Below are positions 1 through 12,400 of a DNA stretch of 64,000 bases, piece by piece; positions within the stretch are counted from its first letter, which is position 1; each line of letters opens with the position of its first letter. Source of the DNA: Astropecten irregularis (lineage: Eukaryota > Echinodermata > Asteroidea > Paxillosida > Astropectinidae). The position numbers and the translations under genes are program-made. The notes under the pieces were generated by a model that had not been told where the DNA came from, did no database searches, and saw nothing but the letters and a program-made list of their open reading frames with translations. The stretch is from the NCBI GenBank assembly GCA_963971285.1, contig OZ020264.1, forward strand, positions 12,972,431-13,036,430, read 5' to 3'.

Positions 1-57
1 TTTCAAGACTTGTTACTATTGGAGCTCCTTTCAAAATGTCCGCTTTGACTTTTGAAT

Positions 58-160
58 CTGGCCTCGGCTAAGGCTCCAATTCACACGTCCATTTTAAAAG
101 AGCAAGAATCAAAATACTGGCTTTTGACTACGGCTTTGAAGTAGATACTCTTGTTTTCAT
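58..160. repeat. Fragment of foldback family C
   Basis: A stretch with a GCCTCGGCT-like start and the family's core (the 'gaatcaaaatactggctttt' and 'gaagtagatactcttg' portions) matches the core of the better copies at 20848-21090 and 43761-44002. Both ends are degraded. It lies in an ABCF3 intron; nothing else is seen in 1-250. Confidence 0.45.
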
Positions 161-250
161 TAATTTGTCAGAATGACATGGTAACATATTGCTCTTTAAT
201 AAACCCAGAATATCAATGATAATATTCCATTACAGTTACAACTGACTTAC

Positions 251-3200
251 CTGAGAATGACGTCAATTTCCTTCTCGACCGGTTTTAGTACTGGACTGAA
301 AAATGAACACAAAATAAAGCATCCTCATTGCCTATAATTATGTCAGAGCCTTCTGGTCAGTGCCTTTTGGTCACAGCCTATTGGTCAGGGCCTATCAGTC
401 AAGCCAACTGGTCAGTGCCTTTTGGTCAAAAAGTCAAAGCCTGTGATTTAGGGCCAGTTGGTCAGTTCCCATTGGTCAGGTCTTGTTACTCAGAGCCCAT
501 TAATCAAAGCCTATTGCTTATTAGGGTAATAGGTTAGGGGCTAATGATACTCACAGCTTTTCCAACATCTTGATCTTACTCTGTACCAAGGCTGCTCTGT
601 TAGCATTGTAGCGAAATCTGTCAATAAAACCCTGCAGGAAAACACAACATGAAATCAGCTTAGACATGCTAGGTCAAAGGTTAAAGGTCAAACACACAAT
701 CTGGCTCCAATTAATTTATCAGCCTGGAGGTGGTCTGGAGCCAATTTCACAGCCCGGCTTAGCACACAAATTTGCTAACCATGAAATTTCTGTCTTAAAA
801 AAAACAGGATTAACGACCAAATTTCCATTTGTTGCGTATCACCTGTGATTATTCTTTGGTTGTTGTTCAGCTTTTTGTACACCTTCGCTATACAAAAGTA
901 TAGGAACTGTTAAATTTCAGCTTTTTCCTTGGTGTTTTCAGATTTTCTTTTGTGCAGCCACTCACATCCCTGGCTTAAGCAGCTCTATGAAATTGGCCCC
1001 AGGATGCCAGCGCTACCGGCCAAGAGGCTGACAAGACTCACCTGTACGTGAGCTCTGAGCTGCTGTTGTGCCTCAAACTCCTTCTGCTGGTTAGAGAGTC
1101 GTTCCGTCTTGGTCTTGACGAAGATCTCGTAGTCTCCTCGGTAGGCATCCAAGGTCTTGGAATGCAGGAACAGGATGTCAGTGGAGATAACATTCAGGAA
1201 GTTCTTGTCGTGGGAGACTACGAGAAGAGTTGTGGGCCAAGACTTCATGGGATAAGAAAAAGAAAAGACGGCAATTTAAAAATCGCAAGATCATTTATAG
1301 TCAAAGACATCAACTTCAAAACCTGCTTGACGTTACGAGGGCCTGGCACGTTTCCATCCTAGCAGGATCTTTATCGAAGGCTAACCAAAACAAATTCTAC
1401 TGATTTGAAAAAACAAGCCATCTTCAAATATGTGACTAAAAAAGAAGGAACACACGAGACGTATCATAAGCTTCTTGTGAAACACGTACATACCTGCAAG
1501 TAGCTCTCTAACCACAATATAGCTTTAATGTCCAACATGTTAGTAGGCTCGTCAAGTAATAATAAATCAGGCTTGGAGAACAGCGCCCTCGCTAGGGCTA
1601 AACGCATACGCCAACCACCAGAGAATTCCCTGCAAAATCATACAAGAGAAAAAATACAGCTTCAGCTTCGATGAAAAACCACAACCTATATTTTCAACAT
1701 ATGGTTGACAGAGACGAAGCCGGAGCCTGAGCCTGAGCTGGAGACAAGCTTTGGGAAAAGGCCCAAGAAATGAAAGATGAATGAAAAGGTCAAAGGCCAG
1801 GAAAGGCAAGGAAAAGGTCAAAGGTCAGTTGAGGAGTGGCTTACTTTGTTTTGGCTTTCTGCATGTCTGTCGAGAATCCTAACCCAGCGAGAATCATGGC
1901 AGCCCTGTCAAAATGAAACATAGAAACGGCAAGAGAATCTTCAAAAAACCTGAAAACTTCTTCACACTTAATAAACACGTCAAAGAGAATACATTATAAC
2001 AAACAATTCTTCAATAATCATTTGGTTGTCTGACAAGGAGATGCTTTCTGGATCCTTTTTTTTGTTTAATGTAACAATCATTATGTGTGTTCGTTTAGCT
2101 TCCATGAGTCCATACCAGTCAACCTCGTCCCCACCCTCTCTCTTGTTTTGTGCAGTATACACAACCATTTCCAGGTCAGGGCTGCCCCGTGGAAGCTAAA
2201 CGAGCAAAGTGTGAATGACTTTGGTATTACTAAAGAACAGTGCAATATTTACCTATCAACTGCTCAGCAAGGTAATAGTTGCCCTATACCACATTACAGA
2301 GTGCAATAGTTAACTATTGCCCTGCATGTACATACCTTGCAGGGGCCTTGTCTGCCTCTATTTCTTCCAGGTGAGCGTAAACCTCAGCTAGTCTGCTGCT
2401 GATACTAGGGTCTGTTCCGCCAGGACTAGGAACAAAAATACGAAATAAATCAATTCAAGAAGCCTGCATGCAATTTCAAGAGATACTCAAATTCATCTTA
2501 AATGCAAATCGTGGCTAATTGGTGTTTGCTAAGCAACGAATTATGTCACAATACAAATCACTACGGTGAAAACGATGTATATTAGACTCTCCTTTAATAG
2601 ATCTCCTTGCATCTTGGCTCAGTCTAGAACCGAGTAAAGGTTTAAGGAAACACCACAAGTCCTCACGAGAGTGATCGCTCTCCTCGAACCCTTCTGCTAG
2701 TCTTGTTGAGTGGATGCCTAGTCTCACCTTGTGGCATTCAGCTGCTCGACAAGATGCCTCTCCTCCCCCATCAATCTTTCTCTGGTCTCATCACTCTCTA
2801 AGACGCTATCAATGGCCACGGTGTCATCTCCTACAACCTCCTGCTCCACATGGAGGATGGAGACGTGGGACTGAATGCGTAGTTCGCCACTGACCGGAAG
2901 AATCAAAACAAGTTTAAACATTACCCAAGACCCTGTAGCTGGGTTTACATCTTGTTTACACGTTGACTTTTATGTGTTGAGATCATGGGTTATACAACAG
3001 TTAGTAGCTTGCATAAAGTCCGACTGTAACAGAAGTAATAATCTATCCGTCTCAAATCTAAGAAATGTCAGATTCCTTTTACCTTGATATCATCTTCAGC
3101 AGCGTACTTTTTCCCGCTCCATTTCTTCCCACAAGCCCGTAACGTCTTCCAAAGGCGAGCGTCAAATCGGCCTCCTTCAACAGGACCCTGAAAGTAGAGA

Positions 3201-6191
3201 CACAAAGTCCAGCCAGTGAACGTCAGTTCGTCTAATCCTCTGTCGTATCAAATGGTCTGGGTGTCATGGGCGTGAGTTAATGCCCTTGCATGTGGGGATC
3301 TTTGTTTACAAAAAGCATAGAGTGACCAGGGCTAGATTTCACCACTTATCGAAACTTACTACGGTATCAATCGTATGAGTTGCATTGCAGCCCTGCGTAG
3401 GATATGATTGGTTATCCTTCGTAACTGGAGTTACGATCGATCGTAGGGCTTCGTGAAATCGACCCCAGGTCACTGAGAAAAAGGCCTCTCTTTAACTAGG
3501 TCTTAAAAAATATTCAAAACTGTTCCTGTTCAGGTTGTACATGTGACTTACTTGTCACCAAATGCGACGTCAAAGTTTTCAATCCTGATGTCCGTGGCTC
3601 TACTGGTTCCGGAATCATCCATCTTCTGGTCTTTTCTGTTGATGGCCTGGCTGGCAGTTGCGGTGATCGTAGACCTGGTGTATTTCCAACAAAGAAAAAT
3701 TTAGTGTTTCAGCTTTAAAGGTAGTATCATATTTTAATAGCATACTGACACAGAAACCTTCACAGATTTTATTACCTATAACTAATACAGGGTATAAAGA
3801 TGGTGATGGTAGAAAGATAACGTTAACATTTTTCTGCCTGAAATGCTGTATTTATCCAGACAAGAGTAAAACCAATGACCAAGAACAATTTTGATCTTTT
3901 AAAGATCAAAAATAAAAGTCAAAAGACTGTTTTCTCAAAAAGTTGGCACCGTATGGGACTGAACATTTCGCAGATGACTGCTACTGTATCTTCCTTGATA
4001 TTTTTGCCAATAAATCTGCATTTCTATGACAAAAACCATAGTATATTATCTTGAAAATAAAAATGTACAACATCAAGAAAGAAATTTAATGCATGCAAAA
4101 TTGAAGAGAGAACTAAATTGGCTTTATTTACCCAGCCTGCTTGACCGTAGTTTCATCTTTCTGCGCTCTCCGTTCCTGCTTGGCTTTGATCTTGGCCTCG
4201 GCTTTCTCCAATTTCTTCTTATTGACGAGCTGACAGCAAAATAAAATGACAATAAATGATGGCTTGGTGCTTGGTCCCTACTGCCAATCCATATTATGGG
4301 CCTGTTTGTTTCAGACACAAGATCAATGATCTCATGTGGATTGGTTTGCGGAAACACCATGTAATAATCGTTCATACTTTCGCACTATTCAACAAGACTG
4401 TGTTTATGGTGCGATGGATAATAATGTACTTACCATTGAATTATCCTTCTTGACCATCCAAATTGATGTTACATCGCTCCCGTTCCGTGCCTCTATAAAA
4501 ACAAAGATTTACGCACAGTGAAGGAAAGAGTTTGAATGATTTCATTACAAAGAGGGTAGGTGAGCTACTGAGCACAGAGAGGCTTGGATCTTTGCAGACT
4601 ACCACTTTAAAAATGAGAACGATTCTGTTACTGGCTTTATACATGTACGTTTGGATCAATCAATCTGTATGAGCCTTGATTTTGTACATCATGGGGTGCC
4701 TGAATTTTAAGTCATTGAAAGGTGAACAATGAAAAATTGACTGGAGTGGGATTGGAACCAGTGACTCCTGAATACCGTACAGGCATCAATTTTTTCTTTG
4801 TTCACCTTTCAATAATAAAACACTGGACAATAACTTCACATTATGGCACAAAGATTGGAATGATCTGTTGTACCTTCTTCCACTTTTGCTCCAATGTGCA
4901 CCGGGGCATCTAACAGAATCATGTTGGATGCAGAAGACCCTTGATCAGTCCTGTAAAGGTGATACAAAATTATACATGAGTGACATTTAACTGGGACCAG
5001 GGGTACCATTAGAATATGGGCATCTTGGGAAAGGTAGTAGATTGCAGCCTCATTACAAGTACCTGTGACAGAGCTTGTTACGGCAATCCCAGACACATGT
5101 GAAACCATACATGGTAAACCCCAGTATGCTGAGGTGGGTAAGGTTAGGGCCCTTTTCCAAACCTCGGCTCCGGCTCAGGCTTCGCCTTCGTCTCTGTCAT
5201 CCATATGCTGAAAATATAGGTTGTGGTTTTTCATTGAAGCTGAAGCTCTGTTTTCTTTTTCAAACCAGAGAATCTACATCCGAACTGCAGCCAAAAGCCT
5301 CATATTTTGATACCCGTTATTTTATTTGGATTCACGAAATGGAGCCAGAGCGGAGATTTTAGAAAGGACCTAAGACTCACACTTTGATGGCACTGAGCAG
5401 TTTGCCGCACAGAGTCAAGATTTCATCCTCCTCCTTGTCCTGGGCTACTTCATGCAGGACTCCGCCCACTGCTTCGTAAACATCACTGGCATCACCAAAC
5501 TCTTCCGAATCTTCAAGCACGCCTGCATTGTTTGAATAATCAATCATTTACATTTTTAGTCTCTGGTACTTGCTCTAACGTTATATTTTTATTAATGGTC
5601 TGGCAATTGTAAAGTTCGGGACTCCCTAGATGTTTTTAACACATGCACAGAGTGTATAATTCCCCAAAAGTACTGTAACACAGATGGGAACAGTGCCATG
5701 TGAGACAAACACCGCGCTGATTGGTCAACGCACCAATTGGTGACGCCATCTTGTGGCCGTTTCGAGCCAATATTTGCGTACGGAATCAAATGTCGCTGAG
5801 AATACACAGGCCACAGCCAAAGCATGCTCAACGGAACGTATCACGGTCGTTGCAGCGTATAGTAAAAACTTTACAATCGTCAATATTATTGACTTTTAAG
5901 TTTTATTATTGTTAATGTTTAGCCTAGGCCTATAAAATTAAAACGTTATGCGGCACTCCTGAAATTTTAAAAATAAATTCAACAAGCAAGTTTGAAATTA
6001 TAAATTTTAGTTGTCGTCAAAATGACTAAGTTTTACCACTTGTTATAAAACACAAATTGTGTTTTGTACAGATCTGAGAATCTGTTAAACCATGGAGGCC
6101 TTCCTCCATGGTTAAACTTACCAGTCACGTAATTCAGTAATTCACTATCTATCGCCGGAAATACCGAAGTCAGGATTTTACTGCACGCCAT
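251..6191 (-). CDS. ABCF3: ATP-binding cassette sub-family F member 3 (5' 14 coding exons; 3' part off window)
   Basis: Cytosolic ABC-F ATPase without membrane segments, of the yeast GCN20 type, linked to translation. Coding exons in minus order: 6191-6122, 5522-5381, 4950-4874, 4492-4434, 4229-4132, 3674-3552, 3187-3083, 2889-2728, 2425-2336, 1904-1845, 1629-1494, 1242-1042, 631-555, 295-251. All have GT/AG borders and the phases join into 481 codons. The start [12 protein letters not shown] matches the ABCF3 N-terminus (PWI-like region). The first ATPase domain shows Walker [10 protein letters not shown] (3187-3083), signature FSGGW and Walker [10 protein letters not shown] (1629-1494) and the switch VVSHD (1242-1042). 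The linker then follows ([29 protein letters not shown]). The second ATPase domain lies beyond position 1. Vertebrate ABCF3 is about 709 aa, so roughly two-thirds is present. It is head to head with TAF5L. Confidence 0.96.
737..1000. repeat. Foldback element, family D
   Basis: The ends are inverted copies: 'ggagccaatttcac' with 'ctttagc..' motifs on the left and 'gctctatgaaattggcccc' on the right. Related copies are at 13491, 24370 and 53800. It lies in the ABCF3 intron between exons 1242-1042 and 631-555. Confidence 0.6.
1345..1381 (-). repeat. Hairpin repeat with GAAACGT tail (GATCCTGCTAGGATC family)
   Basis: On the minus strand a perfect stem GATCCT-gct-AGGAT is preceded by a GATAAA core and followed by GAAACGTG. 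The same unit recurs at 28240-28315 (inverted pair), 57847-57882 and 59838-59876. Confidence 0.6.
1658..1764. repeat. Half copy of foldback family C
   Basis: It contains the family core (CAGCTTCAGCTTC, CACAACCTATATTTTC, ATATGG) and a GGAGCCTGAGCC-type end closing with GGGAAAAGGCCC. The opposite end is missing. It lies in an ABCF3 intron. Confidence 0.65.
2089..2205. repeat. Small foldback element
   Basis: Inverted termini GTTCGTTTAGCTTCCA (left) and TGGAAGCTAAACGAGC (right) bound about 117 bp. A single end of the same kind (AGGTCAGGGCTGCCCTGTGG) lies near 19936-19970. It is a non-coding MITE-like element in an ABCF3 intron. Confidence 0.55.
3329..3466. repeat. Foldback element, family E
   Basis: It starts with a GGGCTAGATTTCACCA-type end and closes with TTCGTGAAATCGACCCC, with ATCGATCGTAGGGC inside the right arm. 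The copy at 8108-8426 has the same ends. It lies in an ABCF3 intron. Confidence 0.6.
3716..4050. repeat. MITE, family A (AAAGGTAGTATCATA termini)
   Basis: The element is about 335 bp. It starts TTAAAGGTAGTATCATA and ends with a degraded inverse (CCATAGTATATTATC). Internal landmarks are CTGCCTGAAATGCTGTATTT and a TTTTGATCTTTTAAAGATCA palindrome. Full or partial copies are at 19881, 22431, 28826, 46391 and 62301. No coding capacity. Confidence 0.75.
4712..4812 (-). mobile_element. tRNA-derived SINE (fragment)
   Basis: The minus strand carries a B-box-like GGTTCCAATCCCACTCCAGT followed by the CAATTTTTC-ATTGTTCACC tail shared with copies at 9374, 12556, 17236, 24598 and 45028. The A-box half is degraded. 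Confidence 0.65.
5147..5370. repeat. Foldback element, family C
   Basis: The left end is GGGCCCTTTTCCAAACCTCG followed by CGGCTC hexamers. The core GTCATCCATATGCTGAAAAT is shared by the family. The right end is decayed (GGAGATTTTAGAAAGGACC). It lies in ABCF3 intron 2. Confidence 0.75.
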
Positions 6192-6484
6192 CTTGTCTTC
6201 ACAATATTGAGTGCATTGACATAGCACACACACTGTGTCATGTGTAATGACTAATTTACAATATTGCACAATCACCGGCGAAAAATGTCAACCTCGTATA
6301 AAGTCAATAATCGAAACTGCTATGCATTTCTGGGAATGAGGTTGTGACAAATGGGCGGTTCCCAGACGTCTTTTCGTGCAAAATGTGTGCATTGCATAAA
6401 GGAGCGCTAACTAGACAGTGTGGCTGATTGTTGTAACGTGTTATGTGTCATTTTTATACGAGTCGTCTGTAAATTGCTTCAGAA
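6192..6484. promoter_or_regulatory. Divergent promoter interval between ABCF3 and TAF5L
   Basis: Only 293 bp separate the ABCF3 start codon (6191, minus) from the TAF5L start codon (6485, plus). Both 5'UTRs and the promoter elements of both genes must lie here or in upstream non-coding exons. No TATA box is evident on either side, as is common for housekeeping bidirectional promoters. The function is inferred from position only. Confidence 0.6.
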
Positions 6485-9400
6485 ATGAAGCGAGTTAACA
6501 GCGAGCAGGTTCACTCTGCTGTTCTGGGCTACCTAAAGAGACGACAATTCATTGTAAGATGATTTCATTTCTCATTCCAGTGTCTTTATTTCAATATCTT
6601 GAAAACTACATCGGTTCCTGGCGACAGTATCAAGATTGAGCTTCATGTTGGCTCCGTTGAGGGCGCTGTTCTGTGTTATTATTTTGTATTTTGCGCGGCC
6701 GACTTCAGTGTTGCACGTGGAAAAATTAAGGGGACACATTTTTTTTTTTTACAAATTGTGTGTTTTTTTCTCCATGTCGTGATAGACAAATCATTGCACA
6801 TGTGAAATATTAAAAGTTCCTGAAAAGTAAATTTTCAATTATTAATATTATTAATGTCAAATTAAACTTTGCCCAAAATATTCCTCAAAACATGAAATTG
6901 GAAACAGTGCCCAGTGGTTAACTGGTTAGAGTTAATATAAGAATGGGAAGAAATCCACTGACGATCATCACTTGTGCACAAACCAAGGCTATATGAGACA
7001 AGCAGAAGGCGTTTTGAAAAATGGCTGCTGTTGCATTCAAAAGGTATCATTATAGGTCAAAAGACGCCATAAAACTCACTTTACATGTTTACAGATAATG
7101 AGGTAATGTATGCTACCACAGTGTTACTAAGCTGAGATTGAAGTTCACCATAATTTGTATCCAATAAGAATAACTCTTAGAGGATATATGTATAACCCTT
7201 TTTCCGCAATTAGCCTTCAGTGGAATTCTTTCCTCCTTCCTTTAGTTGGACTCTTGTATGAGTTAGGCCACATAAAAAAAAATTACTTGTTTAGCGTCCC
7301 CGCCCGACCTCCGATATGAGCCCGACCTGTATTAAATTTTTTTTTTTTTTTTGTCTCAAAAAAAATAAATATTGGGGGAAACAATTATTTATTGTATGTA
7401 AAAGCAGTGTGCGCTAATATCTACCGTAATTTATGGACTAAACATCATGAAGGCCACCTGGGGTAGAAGCCGCAGCATGCGAAAAATGTACAAATTTAAG
7501 CAGAAGGGACATTTGATAATATTTTAATGCTTTTACTTAGGTTTCTCTAGTCTACTGAAATTTCCAATGGTCAGATATCTAGCTTGAAAGCTTCTATGGT
7601 CTTCAGTATCTTCCTAACATGTTTTCTGACCATGAATACCATGTATCTTTTCTTCCACAGGCATGTTGCCATTCTATCCTTAAAATAAAAAATAAAAATA
7701 AAAACCTCCCTCCCTACCTAGAAAATGTGGAAGGGGTGGACGCTAAACAATTTTTTTTTTTTATGTGGCCTTATCTATAAAGAATCTTTATTGATGTTCT
7801 TGTCTTAATCGTTGCCTTTTTAGGATGCAAGCAGTGAATCATACAGCAAGAAGCACCTGCGTCTGACAGAGTCTCTCTCGTTGATGGCTGCTGAAGCAGC
7901 CGTCAGACGAGAAACAGGCGTGCTAAATGTCGTCTCTTGTACCACTTGGTGAGTTGCAAACTGGCACAGCCAGGGCAGGAACATTTTGTTGTTGTTTTCT
8001 TTTAAGGAGGTGAAACAACTGTCTCATGGTATGTTGGCACATCTACAGAGAAAGTTGAAAATCCTGAACTATGTACCAGGGACAAGGGGCGCACCAAGGG
8101 GAGTCTAGGGCCGATTTCACCAAACTCATCGTAACTTAAGTACTATCAATCATAAGTCTTATGATGCGTTGCAGCCCCACATAGAAGTTGTAGGATACGA
8201 TGGCAAACCTGGAAATAAGCGGAGGCCACGGAGGCCATAGCCTTTGTTGCTCTGGTTCTTCACCTTGGTGCCCCATCAAATATTTCCATAGACATTATGA
8301 TTTTCCAATGGAAGTGCCCCCTTGCAATGGAACATTGGCCTTGCCCTCACCAAACCTTATTTCCAGCCCTGCGATGGGTTTAATATCGAGTTATGATCGA
8401 TCGTAGGGCATCGTGAAATCGACCCCATTATGGCTTTCTTGTTCTAAATAGTCTGTTGTGGTCATTTCCTTGCCTACAGTGATTCAGATCCTGAGAGTTA
8501 TGAGCAGCAGTACTCAAGGCTGAAGAGCTTCATTGAGGAGACACAAGAACCTTTCAAGGTAACTACTGTCACTTCAAGGAATATGTAGGACAAATTCAGA
8601 ACTGAAATGGGACTCTTTGTTCCAACCTTGTTCATTACACGAATCCAATGTGAAAAGCTCTTGGAGATATTAACCATTGTATGTATCAACATAATGCAGA
8701 ATGTACATGTTCTGAATTTGACAAATCAAATCGATATATTAATCAAGAGTTGACACCAGTATTTAAAAGACACATTTATATGCCTTTTCTTATTGATTGA
8801 TTGGTGCCTCATACACCTGTATACAGGATGACTTGATGTTGCTCCTTTATCCACTGTTTGTGCACCTGTTTCTGGATATGATAACTAATGGACACAAGTC
8901 AGCAGGTGAGTTACTGTGTGGAGCAATATACCTTTATTCAGTTGCTTCGTCACAGCCAGAGTTTTTGCCAACCAAGATGGCGGAAAGTGGCAGAAACTAT
9001 GGAGAGCCGTCAAAGCCGGGCATAACAAATAACCACAATTTGTACACAACATTTCATAAACATTGAATGATATTGCTGAATAAATGGAAACAACACAAGC
9101 AATGATGGCTGGCTACCCCATGGCTGGACTCGAACCCACAACCTGTAGATTTACCACAAGTTCTTGAGTATGACACCAGACCACTAGGCCAAGGCATCCC
9201 AAATGGTCTGTGTATTTATTGTATTTTCCTTTGATTTTCAGCTCACAGTTTGTACAGCAGACATTGTGATGCTTTCTTAGAGTCGAGCGGTCAGCGAGAG
9301 CTGGTCCAGAGCTTGACCGGCGTGGTCAACAGCATGGACATCCTGATGAATGATAACCTTACAGCATTCAGGTATTGAAAAATGAACAAAGAAAAATTGA

Positions 9401-12400
9401 CTGGAGTGGGATTTGAACCAGTGACCTCCGAAGTACCGCACCAGCGCTCTTACCAACAACATTTAAGATGGTTTTTCGATTTGTCAAATTCAGGAAATCA
9501 GGAAAAATAGTTTAAATCCTTTTGGTTGGAAAAGAAAGCCCCTTAACTTCGATGGGCATTTTGTTTTTGTCTTTGGTTCCTCGCAGAGACAGCAAGTTTG
9601 TAGTCCCCATGTGCCAAGATGCTGTACAGTTCCTCCTACGGTACTTACAGAGCCAGGACAGCTCCATGCTGCTCAAGGTGTTCAATCTTCACATCCAGAT
9701 TGATGGTAAATATCAAGTCTGACTTGGTGGAATAAAATTTTCGTTTGACCCTCAATTCCTCAAATCTATGAATTTCGGTTCATAATTCCTGCAAACGGAG
9801 CGAAGTGTTTCTTGCTTCACAGTGGGAAAAATGGTGCATTTCGATTGCTCCGTTGCTTCGTTTTGTCATTTGCAGGAACTTTCATATGGACTTTAGTTTC
9901 CTGTACTCATCAACTTTTCTTTGTCTGTCTTCTACTAGTACGAGGGCTTGCAAACAGCGCAGGTCATTTGCATATTGAAAACGGCTCTGCACCTATCAGC
10001 GTGCCGGTCCCTCCCCTTAGCAACCAATCAGCATCGTCGGAAGGGGACAGTGCTGCAGCTAGCCTTGCCTCTCTGAAGACCAACATTGAGAAGGTCAACC
10101 GAGGACCGCCAACTCTACCCTCAGTCCTGATGTACATGTTCCAGAATGCACACCAGGGGTAAGACATGCTCAAGAAGCCGTAAAGCTTGGACGAGCTTGA
10201 ACATTTGTTCTTAACTACCATGACACCTTGCTTGGTGTCATGTTGCAATCTTCATGTTGTGTGACTATGTTAATCAATCAAAGCAACATTTTGGAGTCTC
10301 CTGTGCAATTTCATCACCTGTGCATTTCTAGCCTTTAGCTGATGTATTTGTTTATAGTCCTCACACAGATGAATGAATGATAAGGCCCCTTTGAGATAGC
10401 AAATAATGACCCCTGTGCATAAAGTATGATTAACATCCAGGTCATCAATGGTTTGCTTCTATCAGGCTCAGCTGTGCCACCATGTCTACTGACCGCTCTC
10501 TCCTCTGCGGTGGTTTTGAGGATTCCTCCGTCCATCTCTGGAGTCTGACCTCCAAGAAGCTTCGAGAAGCACCCCACACGGTGGACGTCAGCCGGGTACA
10601 CATTGCTGGGGATTATGTGGACGGGCAGATGTATGAGGAGAGGTAAGAGAAGGCTCATCCATTCTCTGGTAGGAGTTGGCTATATAAGACTGCGTACCCA
10701 TTCAACCAGCACCCTCTTTCTTTGCCAACAGGGTTAAGGGCAAATTAAGAGAGTTGACATGTATTTTTCTTCTGGCCCTCTCTTCTTTCTTGCCAGCGTG
10801 GGGAGTGAGAGTAAGATCTTAAGGGGGCACTCCGGTCCTGTCTACGGTACCTGTCTCATGCCTGACAACAAGGTTCTCCTGTCTTGCTCAGAAGACACCA
10901 CAGGTAACCACATTCCACCTGTCCAAATCCTCCGACCAAAAAGCATTTTTTCATTTATCAAGGAAAAGATTGGTGGGAAATAGTGCAAATCCCAAACTGG
11001 TATCAAAACTTTTGACATTTTCAGCCCAGCGCTGTTATGTTGGAAGCTGTATTTCGAATAATAAGTAATAAAGTTTGTGGGATAAAATTTTGACAAAGGG
11101 AGATCAGGGGCTTTTCTCAAAAGCTCAGATCCGGCTCAGGCTCCAGCTCAGGCTCCGGCTTAAGCTCTGGCTCAGGCTCCGGCTCTGGTGCCATTTCGTG
11201 AATCCATTCTAAAATTATTAGTATCAAAATAGAGGCTTTTGGCTGCGGTTCGGAAGTAGATTGTTTCAAAAAGAAAACCGAGATTCAGCTTCAGTGAAGA
11301 GCCACAACCTATATTTTTGGCATATGGATTACTGAGACAAAGCCGGAGTCTGAGCCGGAGCCGAACTTTGAGAAAGGCCTATGATGCCATGTAGTTGGCC
11401 AAATATCATATCAGTAATTGCATGATAAGAAGAATGTACCCAAGCAAAGACATAATGTTCAATTGACAATCTTTTATGCAGTACGAGCATGGAGCACGGA
11501 CACCTTCACCAATGTAGCCATATATCGAGGTCACAACTATCCCATTTGGGGAATTGAGAGCAGCCCGATGGGGCTATATTTTGCCACAGCTTCCAAAGAC
11601 AACACAGCCAGATTATGGACCATTGAGAGAACGTTCCCGTTGCGGATATTCGTCGGACACCTGATGGATGTGGACGTAAGCTAGTTTGAGTTTCATCTTT
11701 GTCAAAATCGGTCAGCAGGATTTCTTAAGAACAGGGGAAGGTAGATCCAAGGTGCTGCAGGTTTTATATATCAAGCTTGATAGCCCAAGCCAACCCATGG
11801 CCCTTTTCCAAACCTCATCTCAGGCTAAGGCTCGGCGCTGTCATCCATGTGCTGAAAATATTGGTTGGGGTTTTCACTGAAGCTGAATCTCTGTTTCCTT
11901 CTCCTGGAATGTCCTCATGAAATGGAGCAGGAGCCGAAGCCGGAGCTGAGGTTTGGAAAAAGGCCCTTGTCAAAGAATGTGCAATAGCTGTATGTGCCGG
12001 ACTTTGGTGGATTCAGTATTTCTTATTGAAATACCTTAAGGTAGTTCACGTATAGAGTATGTGCAGTCACGTGATCAGGAAGCCATTTTGGACGGCAACG
12101 CTGAACACGTGTATAATGCACGTACGTACAGTAAATACATGTAACCCCCATGCGTTCGCGTAGCTTGCAAATCAACCGGACGCGCACGCATAAGTGCGTG
12201 CATTTGATGCTGCTGCTCATGCTGTCTGGTACCACGCGCACGTGAGCATGTGTACGCGTGCCGTCCAAAATGGCCGATAAGCTGTCAAGTGACGTCACGT
12301 GCATGCTCTCTATTGAGAGGGGAGAATTGTTTGATAAGGTTTTGTGTGTGATGTATTATCTAGATTATTTGGTGTCTACTTTTAAATTATTTAGTGTGTG

